Position numbers and translations under genes: made by a program | Assembly (NCBI GenBank): GCA_016713525.1 | Contig: JADJOZ010000001.1 | Span: forward strand, 1-64,000 | Length of the DNA: 64,000 bases | Source of the DNA: Bacteroidota bacterium | GTDB lineage: Bacteria > Bacteroidota > Bacteroidia > AKYH767-A > OLB10 | Reading direction: 5' to 3' | Part shown: positions 27,017 through 35,086 of the stretch, piece after piece | How positions within the stretch are numbered: position 1 is the stretch's first letter | How the letters are laid out: every line of letters begins with the position of its first letter | Notes under the pieces: generated by a model | Seen by the model: only the letters and a program-made list of their open reading frames with translations | What the model was told of the DNA's origin: nothing | The model's database searches: none

Positions 27017-27922
27017 GCAAAGAACAAATCATCAATGATATTGAAACAAAATATCAGCAATTGGGCGAAAATCCCGAAACGTACCTAAAAGGATTACTTC
27101 ACGCAAAACCCATTAATTATTGGGATTATGTGGAAGCCGATACACTCCTTTCTCTTCAAAAACCTAGAACCAATTTTAAGGATGAAGAAATTTTTATAAT
27201 GTATCATCAGGTAACTGAACTCTTCCTGAAAATGATGGTTCACGAAATAAAACAATTGGTGTATGAGCCTTTTAATGAAACCATTTGGTTGGAAAAATTA
27301 GACCGATTGAACCGCTACACCAATATGCTTATTGGTTCTTTTGATGTAATGAAATACGGAATGAACTATGACGATTACAACACTTTTAGAAGCAGTTTAA
27401 CGCCTGCAAGTGGTTTTCAATCGGTAACATTTCGTTTGATTGAGATTTATTGTACCCGTTTGGAAAACCTAATCAACGAAGACGGTAAAACCAGATTGCC
27501 AAACAATCCTTCAACAGCCGACTTTTTTGAACACATCTATTGGAAAGATGCAGGTTTGAATAGAAAAACAGGTAAAAAAGTCACTTACACTTATACAGTT
27601 TGAAGAGAAGTATTTAGACCGATTAATTGCAATGGCAAACAAAACGAAAGGCTCTACGCTCGAAGATAAAGTGTTGAATATGCAAAATTGTTCGGAAGCA
27701 CTGAAAACTAAATTGAAAGAGTTTGACCATTTGTACAATGTGGCTTGGCCATTGGTGCACCTTGAAACCGCTCAACATTACCTCGACCTTAAAGGCGAAA
27801 ACAAAGCAGCAACAGGTGGAAGTGAATGGAAAAAGTATCTGCATCCTAAATTTCAACAGCGTAAATTTTTCCCAACGCTTTGGAACAATGACGAAATAAC
27901 CAATTGGGGAAATAATAAATAA
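27013..27922 (+). pseudogene. Tryptophan 2,3-dioxygenase-like haem protein, one frameshift
   Basis: Two frames (27013-27603 and 27632-27922, joined through about 27580) make one protein of about 303 residues once a base is removed in the six-A run at 27574-27579, giving SLTLIQFEEKYLDRLIAMAN across the join. Family signatures are INYWDYVEADTLLSLQ, EEIFIMYHQVTELFLKMMVHE (the MxHQxxELxxK distal region) and LTPASGFQSVTFRLIE. Near the C-terminus HLETAQHYLD and KAATGGSEWKKYL supply the proximal His and the TGG substrate motif. It is unusual to find it in an NO/oxygen-stress operon without other kynurenine genes. Confidence 0.75.
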
Positions 27923-27940
27923 CATTTAAAACATAACAAT

Positions 27941-28663
27941 ATGAACATTCAAGAAAATAACATCATCGGAGAATTGGTAGCACAGGATTACCGTGCTGCT
28001 TCCGTTTTTAAAAAATATGGCATTGATTTTTGTTGTCAAGGCAATCGTACCATACAAGATGCGTGCGAAGCGAAACAAATTGACGCTACTTCAGTAGTAA
28101 CAGATTTAAACGAAGCAAACAAAGCAACCTCGGAAAGCGCCATCGACTATCAATCTTGGCCAATAGACCTTATGGCAGATTATATCGAAAAGAAACACCA
28201 CAGATATGTGGAAGACAAAACGCAAGAAATAAAACCCTATCTCGACAAAATTTGCCGAGTGCACGGTGACCGCCATCCTGAACTATTAGAAATCAATGAA
28301 CACTTTAATGCGACTGCCGGTGAATTAGCAGCACATATGAAAAAAGAAGAATTGATTTTGTTTCCTTTCATTCGCAAAATGGCTAAAGCAAAACAAGAAA
28401 ACACGAAGTTAGATGCACCACATTTTGGCACAGTAGAAAATCCTATTCAAATGATGATGCACGAACACACTGCCGAAGGCGAACGGTTCAGAAAAATAGA
28501 AGCATTGAGCGACAACTACACACCTCCAACGGATGCCTGCAATACATACCGAGTAACATTTGCTTTGCTTAAAGAGTTTGAGACCGATTTGCACTTGCAC
28601 ATCCATTTAGAGAACAATATTTTGTTTCCGAAGGCAATTGAGCTTGAAAAACAATTAAACTAA
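27941..28663 (+). CDS. ric: Di-iron repair protein RIC (ScdA/YtfE/DnrN family)
   Basis: This 240-residue protein matches the family in both length and motifs. It has an N-terminal ScdA domain with VFKKYGIDFCCQGN and a C-terminal hemerythrin-type di-iron domain with spaced histidines and glutamates: KKHHRYVE, HGDRHPEL, AHMKKEELILFPFIRKM, MMMHEHTAEGERF and DLHLHIHLENNILFPKA. RIC proteins repair Fe-S clusters damaged by nitric oxide or peroxide. It is 18 nt after the dioxygenase gene and is a strong marker of the nitrosative-stress role of the block. Confidence 0.9.
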   Translation: MNIQENNIIGELVAQDYRAASVFKKYGIDFCCQGNRTIQDACEAKQIDATSVVTDLNEANKATSESAIDYQSWPIDLMADYIEKKHHRYVEDKTQEIKPYLDKICRVHGDRHPELLEINEHFNATAGELAAHMKKEELILFPFIRKMAKAKQENTKLDAPHFGTVENPIQMMMHEHTAEGERFRKIEALSDNYTPPTDACNTYRVTFALLKEFETDLHLHIHLENNILFPKAIELEKQLN

Positions 28664-28692
28664 AAAGAAGTATTAGAAATAAATAACAAAAG

Positions 28693-29769
28693 ATGCAATC
28701 AATAAAATTTTCAAGTCAAAACTCAATAGAAAAAGAGTTTGTCATTACTCTTAAAAAAAGAATAAGTGATTATTTTAAGCAAAATAGCCTTTCTACTAAA
28801 GCAAATGCCGCTATGATTTTTAAAACGATTATTTTATTGAATTTATATATAATTCCTTTTGTGCTAATATTAATCCTCAAACTTAACAGTATCACCGCAT
28901 TATTAATGTGTATTATAATGGGTATTGGAATCGCTGGAGTGGGAATGGGGGTGATGCACGATGCTTGTCACGGTGCATATTCAAAAAAAGAATGGGTTAA
29001 TAAAACTTTAGCTGGAACATTATATTTGTTGGGTAGTAACGTCCTAAATTGGAAAATTCAGCACAATGTTTTACACCATTCTTACACTAATATTGCCGGA
29101 CTTGATGAAGATATTAACGATAAAGGGCCAATTCGTTTGTCTAGATATTCACCACTCAAAAAATATCACAAATACCAATTTATTTATGCTTTTGTATTTT
29201 ATGGCTTAATGACACTGTCGAAATTATTCAATGATTTCACTGGTCTTCATAAATATGAGAAATCTGGATTGGTAAAAAGTCAAAACAAAAAACTGAACCT
29301 TGAATTTTTAAAAATGCTCTTTCGAAAAGTTATCTATGTTGCGATAATTTTCGGATTGCCGTTGTGGCTAACTGATTTCTCCTTTTTTCAAATTTTTCTA
29401 GGCTTTTTTGTAATGCACTGGGTGGCAAGTATCGTTTTGAGTTTTATTTTTCAAATGGCTCACGTGGTTGAAGGAGCTTCTCAGCCTCCTTTAGCACCTA
29501 ATATTAAAACAGAATGGCTTGTTCATCAAGTAAATACAACCTCTGATTTTGCAAGAAATAATATTGTTTTAAGTTGGTTTGTTGGTGGCTTAAATTTTCA
29601 AATTGAGCATCATTTATTCCCGCATATTTGTCACATTCATTATAAAAATATTGCTCCAATAGTTGAAAGCACGGCTAAAGAATTTGGGATTAAATATAAT
29701 CTTCAAAATAGTTTTGGAAGTGCCCTACTGTCACATATTAAAGTATTGCATCAATTAGGTCGGGCGTAG
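28693..29769 (+). CDS. Membrane fatty acid desaturase
   Basis: The product has 358 residues with three His boxes of the membrane desaturase family: HDACHGAYS (about residue 95), HNVLHHSYTN (about 128) and QIEHHLFPHICHIHY (about 300), with four membrane helices between them. The third box (Q-x-x-H-H) is of the acyl-lipid front-end/linoleoyl-type. It probably introduces double bases-independent unsaturation into membrane acyl chains using O2 and a ferredoxin-type donor. A 2Fe-2S ferredoxin gene lies 0.5 kb downstream. It is 29 nt after ric. Confidence 0.85.
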   Translation: MQSIKFSSQNSIEKEFVITLKKRISDYFKQNSLSTKANAAMIFKTIILLNLYIIPFVLILILKLNSITALLMCIIMGIGIAGVGMGVMHDACHGAYSKKEWVNKTLAGTLYLLGSNVLNWKIQHNVLHHSYTNIAGLDEDINDKGPIRLSRYSPLKKYHKYQFIYAFVFYGLMTLSKLFNDFTGLHKYEKSGLVKSQNKKLNLEFLKMLFRKVIYVAIIFGLPLWLTDFSFFQIFLGFFVMHWVASIVLSFIFQMAHVVEGASQPPLAPNIKTEWLVHQVNTTSDFARNNIVLSWFVGGLNFQIEHHLFPHICHIHYKNIAPIVESTAKEFGIKYNLQNSFGSALLSHIKVLHQLGRA

Positions 29770-29812
29770 GTAATTTAGGTAATTATATTGAATAAGAGTT
29801 AAAATAGAATCA

Positions 29813-30268
29813 ATGAAACCCATTAAAAGAAACGAATCACTCAAACCTTTAAGCCGTGACCACCATCACGGCTTATTGCTCTGTTGGAAGATTCGTCAAG
29901 GCATTACACTTAATGCGGAACCTGAAAGGATAAAAAAGTATTTGGATTGGTTTTGGATCAGCTATTTAAAACCACATTTTGAAATTGAAGAAATGTATGT
30001 TTTCCCTGTTTTGGGAAATGAAAATGAGTTGGTGAAACAAGCACTTGCCGAGCACAGAAGGTTGAAACGTCTTTTCGAAAATGAAGATGACCTTTCCAAA
30101 ACCATCAGTTTAATTGAAGAAGAATTGGAAAAGCATATCCGATTTGAAGAAAGGGTGCTGTTTAATGAAATAGAAAAAGTAGCCAGTAGCGAACAACTTC
30201 TTCAGATAGAAATGGATAGTTCGGACAAGAGTTTTTATGAAAACCTATCAGATCCGTTTTGGGAATAA
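29813..30268 (+). CDS. Hemerythrin HHE-domain protein
   Basis: This 151-residue protein has a hemerythrin-like fold. Metal-ligand candidates are LSRDHHHGLLLCWKIRQG (about residues 12-30), KPHFEIEEMYVFPVL (about 55-68), LAEHRRLKRLFE (about 78-90) and EKHIRFEERVLFNEIE (about 108-123). The H..H..HxxxE..H..HxxxE arrangement binds a di-iron centre. Such proteins sense or buffer O2, NO or iron. Its last codons overlap the start of the ferredoxin gene. Confidence 0.8.
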   Translation: MKPIKRNESLKPLSRDHHHGLLLCWKIRQGITLNAEPERIKKYLDWFWISYLKPHFEIEEMYVFPVLGNENELVKQALAEHRRLKRLFENEDDLSKTISLIEEELEKHIRFEERVLFNEIEKVASSEQLLQIEMDSSDKSFYENLSDPFWE

Positions 30269-30591
30269 CGAGAAGTGCCATTAAAATTACCGTTCTTGAA
30301 AATGGGACAGAACACATCATTGAAACTTACAATGGCAAGTATCGTAATTTAATGGAATTGCTAAAAGACAAAATGTATCTTGATTGCTTTGGTGAATGTG
30401 GCGGACTTGGCAGGTGTGCTACTTGCATTGTGAACACAACCGGATTGAAAGGAAGTTCGGTAATAAAAGATAGGAATGAACCCGTAACACTTGAAAGATT
30501 TGGATATAAAGACGAACCCCAAATACGGCTTTCTTGTCAATTGTTAGTTTCGTCAGATTTGAACAAAACGATAGTAAAAATATTGGTTTAA
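30259..30591 (+). CDS. 2Fe-2S ferredoxin
   Basis: This plant-type ferredoxin has 110 residues. The cluster ligands are in the motif CFGECGGLGRCATC (about residues 43-56), with a fourth Cys in RLSCQLLV near residue 93. The start codon is TTG at 30259, overlapping the end of the hemerythrin gene by 10 nt. No ATG lies upstream in frame and an ATG further in (30303) would remove the first strand, so TTG is preferred. It could donate electrons to the desaturase encoded upstream. Confidence 0.75.
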   Translation: MGITRSAIKITVLENGTEHIIETYNGKYRNLMELLKDKMYLDCFGECGGLGRCATCIVNTTGLKGSSVIKDRNEPVTLERFGYKDEPQIRLSCQLLVSSDLNKTIVKILV

Positions 30592-30607
30592 CTTTGTAAT
30601 TACATTA

Positions 30608-31177
30608 ATGAAGTCATCTCTCAAACAAATAATACAAAACACTATTTCAATTTCAACTCCCGAGCTTGATTTTATGCTTTCATTGTTCAAACCCTTGAAT
30701 CTAAAAAAGGATGATTATTTTTTGGAATTTGGTAAACGTTGCCACCAGGTTGCCTTTGTAAAATCAGGAATGTTACGCATTTATTACCCTAACGACAAAG
30801 GAGAAGAAACCACTTGCTATTTTTCTCTCCCCTATGAGTTTGTAACTTCTTTTTCAAGTTTTTCTACAGGTAACGCCTCTATTGAAAACATACAGGCTGT
30901 TCTTCCTACCGAGCTGTTTGTGATTGAAAAAAATGACCTCGAAATGTTGTATTCAAAAATACCCATTACGCAAGAATTTGGTAGAAAATCAGCCGAAAAT
31001 GTAACTATGTTAATGGAAAGGAGAATAGCACTCTTTTTAAACAACTCTGCCGAAGAACGATATAAATTTATTCTGAAACATCATCCCATTCTTCTTCAAA
31101 CTGTTCCCTTGCAATATCTGGCATCGTATTTAGGTATTTCTCCACAGCATCTCAGCCGATTGAGAAAGAAAAAATAG
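30608..31177 (+). CDS. Crp/Fnr-family transcription regulator
   Basis: The 189-residue protein has a cyclic-nucleotide-binding-type beta-roll (about 20-115: KKDDYFLEFGKRCHQVAFVKSG with a GEETTCYF strand) and a C-terminal winged helix with LQYLASYLGISPQHLSRLRK as the recognition helix. It lacks the N-terminal Cys cluster of Fnr, and its Cys residues are not spaced for Fe-S binding, so the effector is unknown. The start is 16 nt after the ferredoxin gene. It may control the second half of this block. Confidence 0.8.
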   Translation: MKSSLKQIIQNTISISTPELDFMLSLFKPLNLKKDDYFLEFGKRCHQVAFVKSGMLRIYYPNDKGEETTCYFSLPYEFVTSFSSFSTGNASIENIQAVLPTELFVIEKNDLEMLYSKIPITQEFGRKSAENVTMLMERRIALFLNNSAEERYKFILKHHPILLQTVPLQYLASYLGISPQHLSRLRKKK

Positions 31178-31260
31178 TCAATCCGTATTTCTTAACAAAT
31201 GTTCAGTAGAAAGCAAACTTGCTGAACGAATTTTGTATTTCAATTTAAAATTTTAGTACT

Positions 31261-31935
31261 ATGAAATATTTAATTCAATCAATTTTATCAATCACCTCAT
31301 TTGTATGCATAGTAAACACATCCTTTGGACAAGAAAACAAAGAGAGAAATGATTTTGCTTATTCCAATCGTTTCAGTGTATTGGCAGGTTTGATACAACC
31401 TATGGTGTTGGATGGTGGCAATATTGAAGTCACTTATTTCAGCAAACGAATGAGCTTTGACTACTCTCACGGCTTTTTATTGAATATGTCAGGTGGCACA
31501 ATGGTGGGTGATGCTAAAGATCAACAATTGGCCTATCATTTGCCTTTTTCAACCGGGTTTGGTATTGGATATCGACTAACTTCAAGTTTTGATATAAGAA
31601 TTGAACCCAAGTGGCATAAATGGGAAGTATATTATGATGGAGAACCCCAAAACGAAAACACAATGATTAAATCATATTCTACCTACACCCTAGGTCTTGG
31701 AGCTTACTATCGGTATATGCCTTTCAGTAAAAAAGACAATTGGCTGCAAGGAATAACGACAAGCACAAGTGTACGTTGGTGGCCAAATATTGGCAGTAGT
31801 TTAGAGAATAATGAGTTTACTTATCACAATAAATTTACGAATCAAGACGAAACGTTGAAGGCATCTAATATCGGCATTGCTGGAACTCAGTTTTTATTTA
31901 ACATAAGCTTAGGTTATACTTTTGGTGGAAAATAA
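31261..31935 (+). CDS. Outer-membrane beta-barrel-like protein
   Basis: The product has 224 residues. A signal peptide ending TSFGQ is followed by alternating amphipathic strands with aromatic ends (FSVLAGLIQPMVL, SFDYSHGFLLNM, FGIGYRLTSSFDIRIEP, YTLGLGAYYRYMPF and LFNISLGYTFGG). The last residue region, with a Tyr/Phe near the C-terminus, fits an outer-membrane protein. An imperfect inverted repeat, GTTCAG..CTGAAC, lies between this gene and the Crp/Fnr gene (31201-31227). The function is unknown. Confidence 0.55.
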   Translation: MKYLIQSILSITSFVCIVNTSFGQENKERNDFAYSNRFSVLAGLIQPMVLDGGNIEVTYFSKRMSFDYSHGFLLNMSGGTMVGDAKDQQLAYHLPFSTGFGIGYRLTSSFDIRIEPKWHKWEVYYDGEPQNENTMIKSYSTYTLGLGAYYRYMPFSKKDNWLQGITTSTSVRWWPNIGSSLENNEFTYHNKFTNQDETLKASNIGIAGTQFLFNISLGYTFGGK

Positions 31936-31996
31936 TGGTTAGAAGCCTTATTTGCGGTTTAACACAGAAAAAGTAAAAAATAATTTCAAAATAAAT

Positions 31997-32026
31997 TTGT
32001 ATAGTTAGGATTCCTTACTATATTTG
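31997..32026 (+). promoter_or_regulatory. Bacteroidetes promoter with GTTAGGATTCCT operator (copy 1)
   Basis: TTG at 31997-31999 and TATATTTG at 32019-32026 are separated by 19 nt, the Bacteroidetes -33/-7 spacing. The dyad GTTAGGATTCCTTAC (32004-32018) fills the spacer. The same dyad lies upstream of the next two transcripts (32319 and 33138). It drives the thioredoxin-fold gene at 32068. Confidence 0.6.
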
Positions 32027-32067
32027 CAACGGCAATAATGCCAAACAACAATAAAATACATAAAGAA

Positions 32068-32301
32068 ATGGCAAAATCAATTTTCTATCACGCAGGATGT
32101 CCTGTATGCGTGAGTGCAGAGCACGACATCGTTAACCTAATTGGAGCAACTAATGTAGAAATCGTTCACATTGGTGAAGACCGTAATCGAATTGCAGAAG
32201 CTGAAAAAGCAGGTGTAAAATCGGTTCCAGCGTTGCTAACACCAAACGGCAATGTATTGCACATCAACTTTGGTGCATCTATGGCTGATGTAAAAGGTTA
32301 A
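32068..32301 (+). CDS. Small thioredoxin/glutaredoxin-like protein
   Basis: I start at ATG 32068 (77 residues), preceded by an AAAG-type leader. An earlier in-frame ATG at 32038 lies almost on top of the promoter -7 box. The motif FYHAGCPVCVSAEHD carries a CPVC redox pair at the N-terminus of helix 1, and SVPALLTPNG supplies the cis-Pro of the thioredoxin fold. It is likely a cytoplasmic thiol-disulfide exchanger. It is controlled by the same dyad as the neighbouring genes, so it belongs to one regulon with them. Confidence 0.7.
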   Translation: MAKSIFYHAGCPVCVSAEHDIVNLIGATNVEIVHIGEDRNRIAEAEKAGVKSVPALLTPNGNVLHINFGASMADVKG

Positions 32302-32318
32302 AAAATTTCACTTAACAA

Positions 32319-32337
32319 GTTAGGAGTCCTAATTTTG
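32319..32337 (+). promoter_or_regulatory. GTTAGGAGTCCTAA operator with -7 box (copy 2)
   Basis: The dyad GTTAGGAGTCCTAAT (TTAGGA-G-TCCTAA, perfect) overlaps a -7 box TAATTTTG at 32330-32337. No convincing -33 TTG is visible at 20 nt upstream, so the promoter is weaker than copies 1 and 3. It precedes the gene at 32382. Confidence 0.55.
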
Positions 32338-32381
32338 TTTAGGGCTTCTAACTTTATTTCAAAACATTAAATTTCAAAAAA

Positions 32382-33119
32382 ATGAAACAAATATTTCTAA
32401 TTCTAGGACTTTCGATTTTCGCAGTTCAAAGCTATGCTTGCGACAAATGCGGAAACTACAACAATGATGATTTCCAAATCAAAAAAGTAAGCGTAAAACA
32501 CTCATCTGAAATTGGTGCGACTATTTGGGAAATTACCGTAAAAGGAACAGCAGGTAAAACCACGCCATCGCCAGCAGGACAGCTAAACGGGGCACCTGTT
32601 TTGGGCTACGTATTCCCCACTTCCTTGAAACCCACTGATGTTGGATTTGGCGATACCGAAGGCATAGTGGCTCTTGCCTTAACTTCGCATCCTGACTTTG
32701 ACGACACACCGCTTTGGGATGAAAACACAGACCGAAATTTTGCGAATGACGGTATTATTTGGCATCCGCATTGGGTAATTTTAACCGAAGACAAACGTGT
32801 GGAAGGTGGTTTGGCAGTAAAACAATTTGACCCAAAAGACACGAGTGTGGTTTTACCGCCAACCAATCCCGGAATGCCAATGTATATGGATTCACCAGGC
32901 TTTCAGGTCATCACAAAAGGAAATACTATTAAAGTGGTTGTTCCCGATTATCGGATGAATCATAAAACAGATTTTTCTTATGATGGAGTTACAGCCTATA
33001 TGCAAGTGAATACAGGCGGAGAAGGTGGACACGGTAGTGGCGACAAACCATTGCTTGGCGTTTATAAAGTGTATTCAGTAGCAAGTGGTAATTTATCATT
33101 ACCCTATAAAGTAAAGTAA
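32382..33119 (+). CDS. Secreted conserved protein of unknown function
   Basis: The product has 245 residues. A signal peptide ends near SYA and is followed at once by CDKCGNYN, a CxxC pair that may bind metal or form a disulfide. The body has many Asp/Pro loops and two histidine-bearing segments (GIIWHPHWVILTED and GGEGGHGSGDKPLL). I do not recognise a family. The operator in front of it is shared with a thioredoxin-fold gene and a MarR operon, hinting at a role in redox or metal stress. Confidence 0.5.
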   Translation: MKQIFLILGLSIFAVQSYACDKCGNYNNDDFQIKKVSVKHSSEIGATIWEITVKGTAGKTTPSPAGQLNGAPVLGYVFPTSLKPTDVGFGDTEGIVALALTSHPDFDDTPLWDENTDRNFANDGIIWHPHWVILTEDKRVEGGLAVKQFDPKDTSVVLPPTNPGMPMYMDSPGFQVITKGNTIKVVVPDYRMNHKTDFSYDGVTAYMQVNTGGEGGHGSGDKPLLGVYKVYSVASGNLSLPYKVK

Positions 33120-33125
33120 TTTTAT

Positions 33126-33156
33126 TTGCCTTGCTAAGTTAGGATTCCTATCTTTG
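33126..33156 (+). promoter_or_regulatory. Bacteroidetes promoter with GTTAGGATTCCTA operator (copy 3)
   Basis: TTG at 33126-33128 and TATCTTTG at 33149-33156 have a 20-nt spacer. The dyad GTTAGGATTCCTA (33138-33150) overlaps the first two bases of the -7 box. It drives the DUF2024 - MarR - YggS operon, so the MarR protein could be autoregulated through this site. Confidence 0.65.
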
Positions 33157-33188
33157 CAGTGCATTTCTTTAAATAAAGCAATAGTAAA

Positions 33189-33527
33189 ATGAGAGCTTTA
33201 AGTTTATTAATTATAATTCTGTTTGCATTTTCCGCAAACGCACAAAACAATAAAACAAAAACAATGAAAGTAGCAGTTTGGGACACCTACGTAACAAAAA
33301 AAGACGGCAACGTAATGCACTTCGACATTATCGCACCAGAAGAAATTAAAGATACTACCATAATTTACGGTTATGGTAGAGAATATTTAAAAACCAAAGG
33401 ACAAGAAGGTCAACCCTTAACATCAAAAGAATGTAGATTTTGCCACATTGAATCAGTGCGGTCCCAATGGGAAGCAGAAATCAAACAAAAAGGATTTTTT
33501 ATCATTGAAATGGAAAATTGTAAATAA
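33189..33527 (+). CDS. DUF2024-family protein with an added signal peptide
   Basis: This 112-residue protein has an N-terminal hydrophobic signal sequence (ALSLLIIILFAFSANAQ) and then a complete DUF2024 domain beginning at an internal Met (KVAVWDTYVTKKDGNVMHFD) and including SKECRFCHIES, a Cys/Cys/His group. As far as I know DUF2024 proteins are normally short and cytoplasmic, starting at that internal Met (33264), so the signal peptide is unusual. An internal start at 33264 would produce the classical form. It is the first gene of an operon with MarR and YggS-like genes. Confidence 0.7.
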   Translation: MRALSLLIIILFAFSANAQNNKTKTMKVAVWDTYVTKKDGNVMHFDIIAPEEIKDTTIIYGYGREYLKTKGQEGQPLTSKECRFCHIESVRSQWEAEIKQKGFFIIEMENCK

Positions 33528-34133
33528 ATGAACTATTCTTCTTTTAACCTAAACGAGCAAAACCAAAAAATTGAAAGTCGTATTGTTGTGGCTTTGGAAC
33601 GAATTTCAGAAGCATTCAGAGTATTATTATGGAATGAAAGCAAAGAAAACTCATTAAGTCCTATTCAAATACAAATTTTGATATTCATTCACTTTCACAC
33701 TTCGGAAAAATGCAAAGTGGGTTATTTGGCTGATGAGTTTAATATGACCAAAGCCACAATAAGCGACAGCGTAAAAGTGTTACTTTTAAAAGAATTAGTT
33801 GCTAAAGAAACAGACCCTGTAGACACGAGAAGTTTTTCCCTTTCACTTACCAATGAAGGAAAAAAAATAGCTAAAAAAGCATCATTTTTTGCATCTTCAA
33901 TAGAACAGCCTATTGAAAAACTAACACAGGAACAAAAAACAATAATGCTTAATGGATTGCTGAAATTGATTTATGACTTGAACCAATCAGGTATCATTAC
34001 CATTCAAAGAATGTGTTTTACTTGCACATACTACCAACTTGAAAATGGTGTTCATTACTGTAAACTTCTTAAAAGTAAACTAGCCGACAACGAATTAAGA
34101 ATAGATTGCCCTGAACACGAATTACAATTATGA
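33528..34133 (+). CDS. MarR-family regulator with C-terminal Cys cluster
   Basis: The product has 201 residues. The winged-helix core (about 35-140) includes VGYLADEFNMTKATISDSVKVLL (given here as DEFNMTKATISDSVKVL) as the recognition helix and a wing with DTRSFSLSLTNEGKK. After the dimer helices there is an extra tail with CFTCTYYQLENGVHYCKLL and a final DCPEHE. That is four cysteines, spaced like a metal or Fe-S site and absent from standard MarR proteins. The ATG directly follows the DUF2024 stop. It is the best candidate to bind the three GTTAGGANTCC dyads upstream. Confidence 0.7.
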   Translation: MNYSSFNLNEQNQKIESRIVVALERISEAFRVLLWNESKENSLSPIQIQILIFIHFHTSEKCKVGYLADEFNMTKATISDSVKVLLLKELVAKETDPVDTRSFSLSLTNEGKKIAKKASFFASSIEQPIEKLTQEQKTIMLNGLLKLIYDLNQSGIITIQRMCFTCTYYQLENGVHYCKLLKSKLADNELRIDCPEHELQL

Positions 34134-34860
34134 GTTTTATAATTGAAAACATAGCCAACATTAAGGATAGAATAAGAGTAGCAGCAGAATTTTCAAACAG
34201 AAACCCCGCAGAAATTAAACTTCTATTAGCAACTAAAACAGTTTCGGCTCAAAATATTATTACTGCAATTGAAACAGGAGAAACCTTAATTGGAGAGAAT
34301 AAAATACAAGAGCTAAAAGATAAATATGAAGAACTGAAAAATACTCCACACCAAACCCATTTTATCGGTCATCTTCAAACTAATAAAGTCAAAGAAGTTA
34401 CGAAATATGCCGACTGCATACAATCGGTTGACCGATTAGATTTAGCTGAAAAATTACAAAGTAGATTGGAATTTGAAGATAAAACCATAGATGTTTTTAT
34501 TCAAGTAAACACTTCCTATGAAGCAAGTAAGTTTGGTGTTTCACCCGAAAATACTTTGACTTTTGCTCAACAAGTTAAACAACTTGACAGACTAAACATT
34601 AAAGGTTTAATGACCATCGGACTTTTTTCTGCGGAAACAGACAAAGTTCGCAAGTGCTTTCAATTACTAAAGAACAATCAGATACAAATGTTAGAAAAGA
34701 CTTCCCTGTTTACGATTTATCAATGGGAATGAGCAACGATTTGGAAACAGCCATAGAAGAAGGCTCAACGATAATTCGTGTTGGAACTGCAATATTCGGC
34801 AAACGTCCTTATCCAGACAGCTATTATTGGAATGACAAACAAGCCAACCCACAGCTGTAA
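34130..34860 (+). pseudogene. YggS/PLPBP-family PLP-binding protein, one frameshift
   Basis: Two frames join into a protein of about 243 residues. The first (34130 onward) has the PLP lysine motif LLLATKTVSAQNI (Lys near residue 33), IGENKIQELKDKY, THFIGHLQTNKVK and FIQVNTSYEASKFGV. The second has PVYDLSMGMSNDLETAIEEGSTIIRVGTAIFG (cited in part), the phosphate-binding end. The frame change is near 34662-34675. PLPBP proteins keep pyridoxal phosphate and amino-acid pools balanced. This gene overlaps the MarR gene by 4 nt and ends exactly at the next hairpin. A second, housekeeping copy probably exists elsewhere. Confidence 0.75.
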
Positions 34861-34915
34861 GCACATTTGCAATTCGCACAAGCCAACGCACAGACCAAAA
34901 ATTGCAAAAGAGCTT
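34859..34915. repeat. Long imperfect hairpin, family GCACATTT/CAAAAGAGC (copy E)
   Basis: Arms 34859-34874 and 34900-34915 (AAGC-ACA-TTTGCAATT and partner with AGA) pair around the same 25-nt loop found in copy B, including CCAACGCACAGACC. It begins on the last bases of the YggS-like gene and is followed by an A/T run, a CGACA-rich spacer and the next attC-like site at 35087, the same order as at 5862-6074. Confidence 0.75.
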
Positions 34916-35086
34916 CCACCTTTGCCACCAAAAGAAAAATTATTTTTTAAAATTCCCTTCCCTTCTAAAATTTTTAAAACCGCTACCCACAGCCGACAAA
35001 AACAAACCCAATCTTAACTCGACAACAACACCGAAACTCACAGTGGACAAGGACTTTACAACTTCGACAGACAAAAGGCCAGCTTA

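Noticed and set aside
27013..27922. Reading the dioxygenase as part of a kynurenine pathway.
   Set aside because: No kynureninase, formamidase or other pathway gene is nearby. The context is NO and oxygen stress.
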